Origin: Pseudobutyrivibrio sp. MD2005
GTDB taxonomy: Bacteria > Bacillota > Clostridia > Lachnospirales > Lachnospiraceae
DNA length: 64,000 nucleotides
Reading direction: 5' to 3'
NCBI RefSeq assembly: GCF_000621865.1
Contig: NZ_JHXE01000008.1
Span: 1-64,000 of the forward strand
The position numbers were made by a program, and so were the translations under genes. Below the pieces are notes generated by a model. It worked only from the letters and a program-made list of their open reading frames with translations, was not told where the DNA came from and made no database searches. The stretch's first letter is position 1; each line of letters begins with the position of its first letter. Shown here piece by piece: positions 19,211 to 28,503 of the stretch.

Positions 19211-20053
19211 TTATTTGATAGCTCTACCATCGCGTCTTCTTACGATGAGCTTGTTAGACTGCTTGTGCTTCTTTCTTGTCTTGAGACCAAGAGCTGGCTT
19301 GCCCCAAGGTGTACATGGACCTGGACGTCCGATAGGAGCGCGGCCCTCACCACCACCGTGTGGATGGTCATTAGGGTTCATAACAGAACCACGAACTGTA
19401 GGTCTGATACCCATGTGTCTCTTACGACCAGCTTTACCAATCTTAACAAGGTTGTGATCACCGTTACCGATAACACCGATAGATGCACGGCAGTTGATAG
19501 GTACCATTCTCATTTCGCCTGAAGGAAGACGGAGTGTTGCATACTTTCCTTCTTTAGCCATGAGCTGAGCTGAGTTACCAGCTGAACGAACAAGCTGTCC
19601 GCCGCGGCCTGGATAAAGCTCGATATTGTGAATAAGTGTACCAACTGGAATCTTCTCAAGTGGTAAGCAGTTACCAACTCTAACTTCAGCGTCAGCACCG
19701 TTCATAACTGTCATGCCGTCTGTAAGACCAGCTGGAGCAAGGATGTAAGCCTTCTCACCATCTGCGTAGCAGATAAGAGCGATGTTAGCTGTTCTGTTTG
19801 GATCGTACTCGATACCGATTACCTTTGCAGGAATTCCATCCTTATTTCTCTTAAAATCAATAAGTCTATATTTTTGTCTGTTACCGCCACCGTGATGTCT
19901 AACGGTAATCTTACCCTGATTGTTACGACCAGCGTGCTTCTTTAAAGAAACAAGAAGTGACTTCTCTGGAGATGACTTTGTGATCTCAGCAAAATCTGAA
20001 CCAGTCATATTTCTTCTAGAAGGTGTATATGGGTTATATGTCTTAATTCCCAT
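19211..20053 (-). CDS. rplB: 50S ribosomal protein L2
   Basis: uL2, required for subunit joining and peptidyl transfer; 280 aa. The nearly invariant [18 protein letters not shown] block, including the histidine close to the peptidyl transferase centre, is intact near residues 225-242. [17 protein letters not shown] marks the start. Confidence 0.98.
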   Translation of the reverse strand: MGIKTYNPYTPSRRNMTGSDFAEITKSSPEKSLLVSLKKHAGRNNQGKITVRHHGGGNRQKYRLIDFKRNKDGIPAKVIGIEYDPNRTANIALICYADGEKAYILAPAGLTDGMTVMNGADAEVRVGNCLPLEKIPVGTLIHNIELYPGRGGQLVRSAGNSAQLMAKEGKYATLRLPSGEMRMVPINCRASIGVIGNGDHNLVKIGKAGRKRHMGIRPTVRGSVMNPNDHPHGGGEGRAPIGRPGPCTPWGKPALGLKTRKKHKQSNKLIVRRRDGRAIK

Positions 20054-20125
20054 TTTAGTTCTCCTTTCGTTACTCGTTTATTATCGCGCTCGACTGCGCA
20101 TAAAATTAATTAACTCTTGCCTATT

Positions 20126-20425
20126 TTATAGACCTGAGAAAATCTCGATGTCTTTGCTATCAGCTGTAAGCTGTACGATAGCCTTTTTTGTCTTTGCTGT
20201 CTTACCGAATGTCATTCCACGTCTCTTTGTCTTGCCATCAGCGTTCATTGTGTTAACTGATGCAACCTTTACTCCGTCGAACATCTTCTCAACAGCTTCC
20301 TTAATCATTGTCTTGTTAGCTTCTGGATGAACTAAGAATGTGTACTTCTTTTCAGCCATAGCGTTCATTGACTTCTCTGTGATTACAGGCTTTAGGATTA
20401 CGTCATAATATTGTACATTTGCCAT
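20126..20425 (-). CDS. rplW: 50S ribosomal protein L23
   Basis: uL23, the tunnel-exit docking site for trigger factor and SRP; 99 aa. [16 protein letters not shown] and the [19 protein letters not shown] loop are diagnostic. Its start overlaps the rplD stop by one base. Confidence 0.98.
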   Translation of the reverse strand: MANVQYYDVILKPVITEKSMNAMAEKKYTFLVHPEANKTMIKEAVEKMFDGVKVASVNTMNADGKTKRRGMTFGKTAKTKKAIVQLTADSKDIEIFSGL

Positions 20426-21045
20426 TATGCATATACCTCCTGAATCTGATCTACAGCAGCCTTTGTAACAACTACTGTGTTGTACTTAAGGATGTCATAA
20501 ACGTTGATTGTGTTTGTAAGAGCTGTCTTAACTGTAGGAATGTTCTTTGCAGACATTACTACGTTCTGATCATTTGTATCAAGAACAACAAGTGCCTTCT
20601 CAACGTTAAGGTTTGTAAGAACCTTTGCAAAATCCTTTGTCTTAATCTCGTTTAACTTAAGCTCATCAACAACGATAAACTTGTTCTCATTAACTGCAGA
20701 AGTGAGTACAGACTTAAGAGCTGCTCTCTTCTCCTTCTTATTGAGCTTAAATGTATAATCTCTTGGTGTTGGAGCGAATACAACGCCACCACCTGTCCAC
20801 TGTGGAGATCTTGTAGAACCCTGTCTTGCATGACCTGTTCCCTTCTGTCTCCAAGGTTTTCTACCACCACCAGAAACCTCAGAACGTGTCTTAGCCTTCT
20901 GTGTTCCCTGACGGTTATTTGCAAGCTGTTGAACAACTGCCATGTGAACTAAATGCTCATTAATCTCAACTGCGAAGATGCTGTCGTTAAGATCCATGGT
21001 GCCAACTTCTTTGCCTTCCATATTGTATACGGATACTTTAGCCAT
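20425..21045 (-). CDS. rplD: 50S ribosomal protein L4
   Basis: uL4, 206 aa. The extended tunnel loop is visible as [20 protein letters not shown] followed by GGVVFAP, about residues 60-90. In gammaproteobacteria L4 represses its own S10 operon by binding the leader; whether the structured leader upstream of rpsJ here has a protein ligand is unknown. Confidence 0.98.
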   Translation of the reverse strand: MAKVSVYNMEGKEVGTMDLNDSIFAVEINEHLVHMAVVQQLANNRQGTQKAKTRSEVSGGGRKPWRQKGTGHARQGSTRSPQWTGGGVVFAPTPRDYTFKLNKKEKRAALKSVLTSAVNENKFIVVDELKLNEIKTKDFAKVLTNLNVEKALVVLDTNDQNVVMSAKNIPTVKTALTNTINVYDILKYNTVVVTKAAVDQIQEVYA

Positions 21046-21074
21046 CGCTAAGCTCCTCCTTTCCTATCGTAAGA

Positions 21075-21758
21075 TTACTTTCCTGCTTTAACTGACTCTT
21101 TGATTGTTACAAGAGACTTCTTTGGTCCTGGAACAGCACCCTTTACTAAAAGCAGATTGTTTTCAGCATCAACACGTACAATCTCAAGATTCTGGATTGT
21201 AACTCTGTTTCCACCCATCTGACCAGGCATACCCTTGCCCTTGAATACACGGCTAGGTGATGAACAAGCACCATTTGAACCCTGGTGTCTGTGGAACTTA
21301 GAACCGTGAGCCATAGGACCTCTGTGCTGGCCTAATCTCTTGATAGCGCCCTGGAATCCTTTACCCTTTGATGTAGCTGTTGCATCAACCTTGTCACCAG
21401 CCTCAAAGATATCAGCCTTGATTTCCTGAGCAAGTGCATAATCTGCACAATTATCAAATCTGAACTCTCTAACAAATCTCTTTGGCTCAACTCCAGCCTT
21501 ATCGAAGTGACCCTTCTCTGGCTTGTTTACGCCATTACGATGAATGATTTCTTTGCGTCCGTTAGCATCTTTGTTAACAAGCTTAACCTTCTTGTCAATA
21601 AAGCCTACCTGAACTGCATCGTAACCGTCATTCTCTACTGTCTTGATCTGTGTAACAACACAAGGACCAGCAGAAAGAACAGTTACAGGAATAAGCTCGC
21701 CGCCTTCTGAGAAGACCTGAGTCATTCCGACCTTTGTAGCTAAAATAGCTTTCTTCAT
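21075..21758 (-). CDS. rplC: 50S ribosomal protein L3
   Basis: uL3, an early assembly protein reaching toward the peptidyl transferase centre; 227 aa. [16 protein letters not shown] at the N-terminus and the [20 protein letters not shown] block (about 145-165) are diagnostic. The start at 21758 is 8 nt from GGAGG; the five extra in-frame residues upstream lie over this site. A 256-nt structured spacer separates it from rpsJ. Confidence 0.97.
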   Translation of the reverse strand: MKKAILATKVGMTQVFSEGGELIPVTVLSAGPCVVTQIKTVENDGYDAVQVGFIDKKVKLVNKDANGRKEIIHRNGVNKPEKGHFDKAGVEPKRFVREFRFDNCADYALAQEIKADIFEAGDKVDATATSKGKGFQGAIKRLGQHRGPMAHGSKFHRHQGSNGACSSPSRVFKGKGMPGQMGGNRVTIQNLEIVRVDAENNLLLVKGAVPGPKKSLVTIKESVKAGK

Positions 21759-21773
21759 GTTTCTTACCTCCAT

Positions 21774-22014
21774 TTTCTACAGCGGAACGCTTCGTGCCCT
21801 ATTAATAATATAGAGTGGGTAGCGGAACCGTTCATCCTAGAACAGTGTCATATAAGTGGAACTAGATAAGAAATCTAAGTTGCTTCTATATAAAACCATC
21901 TTGGATGTTAACTTGATTAAATGAACTCACAATGTGACTCGCCATCATAATTCGCTTCGCGAATGGGCTCGTCGCTGTTCACGATTTTCCGCGTTACACT
22001 AGAAAATCCTGAAA
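21774..22014 (-). other. Structured spacer between rpsJ and rplC
   Basis: No gene is seen. The minus-strand RNA can form GATTTTC/GAAAATC (7 bp, loop of 12) just after the rpsJ stop and ATTCGC-gaa-GCGAAT next. Near the rplC end two similar blocks occur (ACGGTTCCGCTAC and AGCGTTCCGCTGTAG in the mRNA sense). It is unusually long for the interior of an S10 operon. Confidence 0.45.
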
Positions 22015-22326
22015 TTACTTGTTCTTGATGCTGATTTCAACACCTGCTGGCATTTCTAACTTAGAAAGTGCTTCAACAGTCTTCTGTGTTGGATCAATGA
22101 CATCAATCAATCTCTTATGAGTTCTCTGCTCGAACTGCTCACGAGAGTCTTTGTACTTATGTACGGCTCTAAGAATTGTAACAACTTCCTTCTTTGTTGG
22201 AAGAGGTACTGGACCACTAACCTGTGCTCCGTTCTTCTTAACAGTCTCGATGATTTTCTTGGCAGATGAATCTACTAACTCATGATCATAAGCCTTGAGT
22301 GTGATTCTCATAACTTGATTTGCCAT
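22015..22326 (-). CDS. rpsJ: 30S ribosomal protein S10 (NusE)
   Basis: uS10, 103 aa; 30S head protein that also acts as NusE with NusB in antitermination. [20 protein letters not shown] and [16 protein letters not shown] are diagnostic. The start at 22326 (MANQVMRI) follows AGGAGG by 11 nt; the 28-residue upstream frame is leader sequence. First gene of the S10-spc-alpha operon, preceded by a long structured leader. Confidence 0.97.
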   Translation of the reverse strand: MANQVMRITLKAYDHELVDSSAKKIIETVKKNGAQVSGPVPLPTKKEVVTILRAVHKYKDSREQFEQRTHKRLIDVIDPTQKTVEALSKLEMPAGVEISIKNK

Positions 22327-22346
22327 AAAAAAAGTCTCCTCCTTTT

Positions 22347-22583
22347 TCGTTTTTCTAGACTTCTGAAAAATCGAACAAGTGGCGACTGTACACTTACCCG
22401 TGTGTTTCATGTATCAACTTTTAAAAAGTGATTCAAGCTCTCACACGTCGTTTCCGCAAAGCGGACGGTTTTCTGTTGTACAGTGACTTGTCGTCAGTTT
22501 CCTAACTTGACATTCGCTCCACGGAAAACCAACCTGAGTAACTAGGTTGCAACCTCACGCTTCATAGCTATCATGTCACAGCA
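22347..22583 (-). ncRNA. Structured rpsJ leader RNA (candidate ribosomal-protein leader)
   Basis: On the minus strand, from the predicted transcription start near 22583 to just before the rpsJ Shine-Dalgarno, several helices nest. A basal stem pairs ACAAGT and CTGTACA at 22375-22392 with TGTACAG and ACTTGT at 22477-22491. Inside it are CGTGTG/CACACG (22399-22404 with 22442-22447), a small ACTTT/AAAGT hairpin, and TCCGC-aaa-GCGGA (22453-22465). A further hairpin (22347-22374, CGTTTTTC with GAAAAATCG) abuts the basal stem and ends right before AAAAAGGAGG. Upstream AACCT/AGGTT (22531-22548) forms another. The pairing was found by eye; no covariation was tested. Confidence 0.6.
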
Positions 22584-22589
22584 AGTAAT

Positions 22590-22618
22590 AATATACACGC
22601 TAAAGGGGATACATGCAA
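22590..22618 (-). promoter_or_regulatory. Promoter of the S10-spc-alpha operon
   Basis: On the minus strand TTGCAT (22618-22613), a 17-nt spacer and TATATT (22595-22590), about 265 nt upstream of rpsJ. No other strong promoter was seen between here and the gene. Confidence 0.6.
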
Positions 22619-22709
22619 GAAAAAGATAAAAATAATTGTATTTTATTTAGTACAATCTTAAAAACCTCTAAATATTGTGGTTGAAATGATTTTTTTAGAC
22701 TAGAAGTCA

Positions 22710-22737
22710 TTGAAGATTAATATTCTTTCAGTATAAT
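22710..22737 (+). promoter_or_regulatory. Promoter of the methyltransferase-MATE pair
   Basis: TTGAAG (22710-22715), a 16-nt spacer and TATAAT (22732-22737), divergent from the ribosomal operon. The leader that follows contains ACACCT (22761-22766), complementary to the Shine-Dalgarno AGGTGT (22826-22831), enclosing a GC-rich segment. Confidence 0.6.
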
Positions 22738-22836
22738 AGTCGGAGTGACAATAAAAATCAACACCTCATTCGACCTTCGGGCGCCTTCTCCTCTTGGTGA
22801 GGGCTGGGGAATATAATAGAAAGCAAGGTGTATTAT

Positions 22837-23724
22837 ATGCAAGTAGCAAATAATTGGAAAGATTACGAAATAATAGATTGTAGTTCAGGCGAGAAACTTG
22901 AGCGCTGGGGAGAATACATTCTCCTTCGTCCTGATCCTCAGGTAATTTGGAATACAAAAAAATCATCTCCTTATTATAAGAAGCTAAACGGACATTACCA
23001 TCGTTCAAACAGAGGTGGCGGTGAATGGGAATTTTTTGATTTGCCAGAGCAGTGGACAATCAGCTATCCTATTTGCCAGCACGAGCTTACATTCAATATT
23101 AAGCCTTTTGCTTTTAAGCACACAGGTATCTTCCCTGAGCAGGCAGTTAACTGGGATTGGTTTTCTTCTATTATAAATAAGGAAATAACAGAAAAGAACC
23201 GTCCTGTAAAAGTACTTAACTTATTTGCCTATACTGGCGGAGCAACACTTGCTGCTGCAGCTGCAGGAGCTCAGGTAACACATGTTGATGCGTCAAAAGG
23301 TATGGTTGGTTGGGCAAAAGAAAATGCCATCTCCTCAGGATTAGGTGATGCACCAATCAGATGGCTCGTTGACGATTGCCGCAAGTTTGTTGAACGTGAA
23401 ATTCGTCGTGGCAACAAATATGACGGTATCATCATGGATCCACCTTCATATGGAAGAGGTTTAAAGAACGAAATATGGAAAATCGAAGATGATATTTTCC
23501 CATTCATTGAACTTTGCGAGCAGATACTATCTGAAGATGCTTTATTCTTCCTTGTTAATTCATACACTACAGGCCTTCAGCCAGCAGTTTTAAACTATAT
23601 GATTAGCACTGCTCTATTAAAGAAACATCCTGGTAAGGTCACTGCTGATGAAATCGGCTTACCTGTATCAGAATCAGGGCTTGTTCTCCCTTGCGGTGCA
23701 AGCGGCAGATGGACTAGAGAATAA
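22837..23724 (+). CDS. Class I SAM-dependent methyltransferase (RlmI-like, probable rRNA)
   Basis: 295 aa. The C-terminal Rossmann domain shows SAM motif I LNLFAYTGGATLAAAAAGA and motif IV MDPPSYGRG, the pattern of the RlmI/RlmK group that methylates 23S rRNA. The N-terminal PUA domain of RlmI is not evident; instead there is a region of about 100 aa rich in Trp and Tyr. The ATG at 22837 is chosen because AAGGTG is 7 nt upstream; the GTG nine bases earlier is inside that site. It is followed by a MATE gene after 33 nt, suggesting co-transcription. The target base is unknown. Confidence 0.8.
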   Translation: MQVANNWKDYEIIDCSSGEKLERWGEYILLRPDPQVIWNTKKSSPYYKKLNGHYHRSNRGGGEWEFFDLPEQWTISYPICQHELTFNIKPFAFKHTGIFPEQAVNWDWFSSIINKEITEKNRPVKVLNLFAYTGGATLAAAAAGAQVTHVDASKGMVGWAKENAISSGLGDAPIRWLVDDCRKFVEREIRRGNKYDGIIMDPPSYGRGLKNEIWKIEDDIFPFIELCEQILSEDALFFLVNSYTTGLQPAVLNYMISTALLKKHPGKVTADEIGLPVSESGLVLPCGASGRWTRE

Positions 23725-23757
23725 ATCACACTATATTATAGAAGGAACACTAAAAAT

Positions 23758-25128
23758 ATGACAAAGAGAACTATGGCAAATCCACTGGGTACAGAGCCAG
23801 TAGGAGTGCTTCTCAAAAGATTTGCAATACCAAGTATTATAGCAATGCTCGTTGGTTCACTTTACAATATGGTGGATCAGCTGTTTATCGGAAACTTTGT
23901 AGGACCTTTAGGAAATGGTGCAACCAACATCCAGTTCCCACTTTCCATACTAAATGTTTCCATAGCTTTGTTATGTGGAATCGGATCAGCCTCTACATTT
24001 AACCTTGCTATGGGGCGTGGCGAGACAAAAAAAGCTGGTTATTATATAGGAAACGCCGTTACTGTAATGATTCTTGGCGGGCTATTGCTTACAGCCATTA
24101 CAGAATTATTCCTTGAGCCTATCCTTATTGGTTGTGGCGCAACAGAAAACATTCTTCCATATGCGGCTGAATACTCTAAAATCTGCGCACTTGGATATCC
24201 ATTATTTATCTTATCCGCTGGTGGTGCTCATATTGTTAGAGCGGATGGTAGTCCAAACATGACCATGGCAATCAATATGACCGGTGCCATCATTAACACA
24301 ATACTTGATTTCTTGTTTGTAGCAGTATTTGGTTGGGGCATGACTGGTGCCGCTGTTGCCACCATAATCGGTCAATATGTTGCAGGTTTTATGGTTCTTT
24401 TCTATCTTACAAAGTTTAAAACCGTTAAATTAGAAAAGAAACATTTTGTACCTAGTCTTCATAATATAGCCGCTATCACATCACTTGGTGCAGCACCATT
24501 TATAAATCAAATTGCTATGATGCTAGTACAAATCGTAATGAATCACGTTATGGGCCACTATGGTGCACAATCAATATATGGTTCTGATATTCCTATCACA
24601 TGCGCAGGTATCATATCAAAGGTAAATGGAATCTGTTTCTCATTTGTAATCGGTATATCACAGGGATTGCAGCCTATTATCAGTTTTAATTATGGTGCTA
24701 GACAGTTTCAACGCGTAAAAGACGCATATCATCTTGCCATCAAGCTTGCATTTTGCATCACAATGGTAAGTTGGGCTTGTTTCCAATTATTCCCACGCCA
24801 GATTGTGTCAATATTTGGATCCGGAGATGAGTTATATTTTTCATTCTGTGAAAAATACTTTAGAATATTCCTCTTTGGAATATGGACAGCTTTCCTACAG
24901 CCTTTATCATCCAATTTCTTTACATCAATTGGAAAGCCATACAAAGGTATATTTATGTCTCTTACAAGACAGGTATTATTCCTTACACCGCTCATCATAT
25001 TCTTACCTATGATTTTTGGATTCAATGGAGTACTTTATGCCGGCCCTATCGCCGATGCACTTTCATTTATAATATGTTTTATCCTTGTACGCATCGAGTT
25101 CAACCGTCCTGAATTTAAACAGATTTAA
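23758..25128 (+). CDS. MATE family efflux transporter (MepA-like)
   Basis: 456 aa, about twelve membrane segments in two halves. LGTEPVGVLLKRFAIPSIIAM and LYNMVDQLFIGNFVGPLGN are typical of the MepA branch of MATE exporters. It probably extrudes drugs or metabolic by-products with a cation gradient. It belongs to a different branch from the MATE protein at 4322-5686. It shares a promoter with the upstream methyltransferase and ends at a strong bidirectional terminator. Confidence 0.9.
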   Translation: MTKRTMANPLGTEPVGVLLKRFAIPSIIAMLVGSLYNMVDQLFIGNFVGPLGNGATNIQFPLSILNVSIALLCGIGSASTFNLAMGRGETKKAGYYIGNAVTVMILGGLLLTAITELFLEPILIGCGATENILPYAAEYSKICALGYPLFILSAGGAHIVRADGSPNMTMAINMTGAIINTILDFLFVAVFGWGMTGAAVATIIGQYVAGFMVLFYLTKFKTVKLEKKHFVPSLHNIAAITSLGAAPFINQIAMMLVQIVMNHVMGHYGAQSIYGSDIPITCAGIISKVNGICFSFVIGISQGLQPIISFNYGARQFQRVKDAYHLAIKLAFCITMVSWACFQLFPRQIVSIFGSGDELYFSFCEKYFRIFLFGIWTAFLQPLSSNFFTSIGKPYKGIFMSLTRQVLFLTPLIIFLPMIFGFNGVLYAGPIADALSFIICFILVRIEFNRPEFKQI

Positions 25129-25133
25129 AATAA

Positions 25134-25167
25134 GCCGCCTAGCAACATTTGCTAGACGGCATTTTTA
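25134..25167. terminator. Bidirectional terminator between MATE and GGDEF genes
   Basis: GCCGCCTAGCAA pairs with TTGCTAGACGGC (one mismatch, 3-nt loop). It is followed by ATTTTTATT on the plus strand and by TTATTTT on the minus strand, so it can end both convergent transcripts. Confidence 0.85.
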
Positions 25168-25184
25168 TTATCTTCACATATCAA

Positions 25185-26474
25185 TTATTTACATATAATC
25201 TGATTTCTGCCAGACTCCTTTGCTGCATATAGATTTGTATCAGCGCGATTAAGAGATTCATCGGTAGACTCTCCTGGCACAAGTGCAGTTATACCAAAAC
25301 TCATTGTAACCTGCTTATCAGTCTTTGGTATATAAATCGTCCGAACATCATCCAGAATCATCGATAGTTCTCGATTGGCAATATCCAATTCTCGGTTTTC
25401 AAAGATTAACAAGAACTCTTCGCCGCCCCAACGAGCCACAAAGCCTTTTCCTGTCATTCCCTTTTTGAGCTTATCCGCCACGGATTTTAGTATAACATCA
25501 CCCATTTCATGTCCATAAGTATCGTTTACTTTTTTAAAAAAATCGATATCGCCAATGCACACGCAATATTTCATTCCCATTTCTACTGCCTTAATTCGGA
25601 TTTCTTCAAGTTTCTTATCGGCAGAGCGTCTGTTATTTAGCTCAGTTAGAGCATCAAACTCTACAAGCATCTTCAAGGCTTTCGCCATCTTTTTACCATC
25701 AGTAGCAAGACTCTTTATTTCATCATCGGTGGCCATTAATTCTCTTGGCATTTCTGAATCAAATTCACCATTAGCAAGCTTATTCATGTATCGATCCATA
25801 TTATGGATTTTTTCAGCCAGCTTACCATTGAATTTAACCATAATAAAACCAAAGAATAACGCTACAACTATGCATACTCCCACAACGGGTAAAACATAAT
25901 GGAATACCTGCTGTTGAACATCTGCTCCAGAACGACAAACAGCAATCATTCCTATGACTTTATTGTTTTCATCAAAGAAAGGTTTGTAGTATGCAAAGCT
26001 CTTGGTATCGTGAACTATTACGTTGTCATAGAAAGCTGGTTGACCTCCTTCTATGACATCTTTCTTTACAACTGTAGCAGCTTTTGTACCCACCGCATTA
26101 TTACCATTTTCATCTACCAAAGTAGTGAGCAATCGTGTATCGTTGTAGAATATCGAGACGTCAATATTTTGAATACGTGAAAGCTTAGACATAAGAGTAT
26201 CTTTGCCATTTAAAAGCTGCTCGCCTTTGTAGATCTCGTAATCATTTTCGCCTTCACCTTCTTCAATATGAAACTCACCTTCATAAAACTCATCAAAAAT
26301 AAACCCAACCAGTTCTGCATCATGTATCAGTTCAGCTTTAATCTGATCAGTGATAGACTTTTGCACTATGCTTGCACTGATTGCCACAATAGCAATTGTC
26401 ATGAGCGTCAGAGGCACTAGAGTTATTTTTAGCATTTGCTTTTTTAAACTGTTTTTCATATCTGCATTAGCCAT
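25185..26474 (-). CDS. Membrane-bound diguanylate cyclase (Cache-HAMP-GGDEF)
   Basis: 429 aa. A first membrane helix (about 17-38) and a second (about 191-211) bracket an extracytoplasmic sensor of about 150 residues that looks like a single Cache domain. A HAMP-like linker and a GGDEF domain follow (about 270-429). The active loop reads RWGGEEF, so it should make cyclic di-GMP from GTP. The product-inhibition RxxD site normally five residues before the loop is absent. AAGGAG lies 6 nt before the ATG. It is a lone gene; the signal it senses is unknown. Confidence 0.9.
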   Translation of the reverse strand: MANADMKNSLKKQMLKITLVPLTLMTIAIVAISASIVQKSITDQIKAELIHDAELVGFIFDEFYEGEFHIEEGEGENDYEIYKGEQLLNGKDTLMSKLSRIQNIDVSIFYNDTRLLTTLVDENGNNAVGTKAATVVKKDVIEGGQPAFYDNVIVHDTKSFAYYKPFFDENNKVIGMIAVCRSGADVQQQVFHYVLPVVGVCIVVALFFGFIMVKFNGKLAEKIHNMDRYMNKLANGEFDSEMPRELMATDDEIKSLATDGKKMAKALKMLVEFDALTELNNRRSADKKLEEIRIKAVEMGMKYCVCIGDIDFFKKVNDTYGHEMGDVILKSVADKLKKGMTGKGFVARWGGEEFLLIFENRELDIANRELSMILDDVRTIYIPKTDKQVTMSFGITALVPGESTDESLNRADTNLYAAKESGRNQIICK

Positions 26475-26573
26475 ACGAATCTCCTTATTATCAAATGCAC
26501 CTATGTATATAATACTTCAACTCCAAGGAGAAATGTAAGAATTTACAGTGAACAACTAAGCTTACTGAATCAA

Positions 26574-28076
26574 TCATTCTAATATTAAATTTCTAAAATC
26601 TGAATATCCTCCTATTTCTCGCGTAGGGTAAGAAAAAATACCTAAACGATATCCAACAAAAACATCTAATGTAAATTCCATATCAAGGCTTTCATCCATA
26701 GCAATAAATTCTTTTCCATCACAAGAATAGTAAAAATAAGCCTTATCATTATTTTCAAAATCAAATACTATTCTTAGCCAAAAACTTTTGCAATTAAAGC
26801 CCTTAATCTTAAAACAATCAAATCTCCTTTCAGTCCCATCAAACAGCTTAAATAATATATAATGCCTTCCATCATCCTTTGTAATACCAATCATTCCATA
26901 ATGGCCCATAAATGCACTAATTCCCGCAACATCTCCATCCTTTAGATTAGAAAAATCTCCTTCTATCGTATATACGGATCTAGGCAAAACTGTTCTTTGA
27001 GTCAAAGTATTTCTAGCCGTCAATAAGGAATCTGCAATTACGGTATTTACTAATCTTAGATATCCCCTTCTTTCAGTAAAAGACCAGGCACTATTAATAG
27101 GATTATGATTCCATTGAAATTGAACAGGTAATTCATTCTTAGCGTAATCAAAGGAATCACTTACGGCAATAGGTGCCACTTGATATTCAGGAGTAGCTAT
27201 TTCAAATGTCTTTGGAGCCTTACCATCTATACCAATTATAGGCCAATCATTTTCCCACTTCATTGGAATGAGATAAGGAATCCTACCTATTCCACCGTGA
27301 TCCTGAAATAACATACTGTACCATTTATTATCATAACCTTCTATAAGCACACCTTGAGCAATACCGCGGTTATTATCTTCCATATCATCATCGAAAATAA
27401 TTCGTCTTTCAAATGGTCCTTCTAAGGATTTTGACCTATAACATATTTCTCTTCGTCTTTCATTGCCATGCCCCTCCTTTGGCCATTCAATAAAACAAAG
27501 ATAAATATAATCATTTCTAACATAAGCTCTACATCCCTCGCATCGAAGCATAATTCCATCTTCTGCGCCAGGAGTAGAAAACAATAGCTTATTTAACCCA
27601 TCCTTTTTTATACCTGTTAGCTGTTCATTTAGTTCAGTTATATATATGTCGCCATTACCATATACTAAAAATGATCGATTTTCCCAAAACAGAAAACTCA
27701 TATCATGATATATTCCATCAAGCACATGCTGGTTCCAAAATGATTTTTCTATATCATCTGACGAATAGATAAAAGTCTTTTTCAAATCATTGCATACAAA
27801 TGCCCCATAAAACCTGCCATCATTGTAAGCCAATGATGTAGCCCACTGGCCTGCTCCATAAGCATTTTTACCATTCTTTAGACTATAAATATCATTATCA
27901 GCAATTGTATCAAAAATATACGAAACTATTTCCCAGTTCTTTAAATCCTTAGACCTAAGTATTGGCCCCCCAGGCATAAAAAACATAGTGGTGCTGACCA
28001 TATAGTAATAACCATTAGCCTTAATCACGTCCATATCTGGCATATCCATTTTTAATAAAGGGTTTGATATTTTCAT
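26574..28076 (-). CDS. Glycoside hydrolase family 43 (xylosidase/arabinofuranosidase-like)
   Basis: 500 aa, no signal peptide, so probably cytoplasmic and acting on imported oligosaccharides. The GH43 catalytic triad can be read as Asp14 (in MPDMDVI), Asp125 (HDMSF) and Glu180 (CEGCR). The five-bladed propeller occupies about residues 1-300 and a C-terminal beta-sandwich domain follows. The start at 28076 is 7 nt from GGAG; the five upstream in-frame residues cover that site. It lies beyond the sugar importer, consistent with arabinose- or xylose-containing substrates, but the exact activity is inferred. Confidence 0.85.
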   Translation of the reverse strand: MKISNPLLKMDMPDMDVIKANGYYYMVSTTMFFMPGGPILRSKDLKNWEIVSYIFDTIADNDIYSLKNGKNAYGAGQWATSLAYNDGRFYGAFVCNDLKKTFIYSSDDIEKSFWNQHVLDGIYHDMSFLFWENRSFLVYGNGDIYITELNEQLTGIKKDGLNKLLFSTPGAEDGIMLRCEGCRAYVRNDYIYLCFIEWPKEGHGNERRREICYRSKSLEGPFERRIIFDDDMEDNNRGIAQGVLIEGYDNKWYSMLFQDHGGIGRIPYLIPMKWENDWPIIGIDGKAPKTFEIATPEYQVAPIAVSDSFDYAKNELPVQFQWNHNPINSAWSFTERRGYLRLVNTVIADSLLTARNTLTQRTVLPRSVYTIEGDFSNLKDGDVAGISAFMGHYGMIGITKDDGRHYILFKLFDGTERRFDCFKIKGFNCKSFWLRIVFDFENNDKAYFYYSCDGKEFIAMDESLDMEFTLDVFVGYRLGIFSYPTREIGGYSDFRNLILE

Positions 28077-28173
28077 AAATAATCTCCACACTTTCGCATA
28101 TATTAATCAACATTAGTTATAAAACTAACACTATAATAGTATCATTCATAAAAACTCCAATAACACCCGTAAA

Positions 28174-28503
28174 CTATGAAATACAACCAGAATATTTAAA
28201 TGGATTCTCGTTAGACTGTTGAAATTCATCAAACGGCATCTTCACATTATCCGGCATCAATTCTTCATCTTCAACATTGGTAGCCATCTCATTCGTATTA
28301 ACAGCCGACTTTTGAACTGCAGTCCCATCATCTCCAACTGCTTGCCTTTTGATGATACAACTTCTGTATTCATCAGATACTCTAGTATAGCCATAATCAT
28401 TATTCCCTAAAAATATATTTTTGCAACAAGCAGTGCTGCTGTACGAACTCTTACTATAAGAATTATAAATAATGGCTTTTCTCCATAGAATTCTTACCTC
28501 AAT
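28174..28503 (-). pseudogene. Open frame without start codon, possible gene remnant
   Basis: Between GH43 and the importer operon the minus strand stays open for 109 codons ending in TAG at 28174-28176, but has no ATG, GTG or TTG in the first two thirds. The translation looks protein-like (for example NNDYGYTRVSDEYRSC and MPDNVKMPFDEFQ) but I do not recognise it. Its open end coincides with the start of the palindromic repeats at 28503-28596, suggesting the 5' end was lost or replaced. It may also be chance. Confidence 0.3.
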
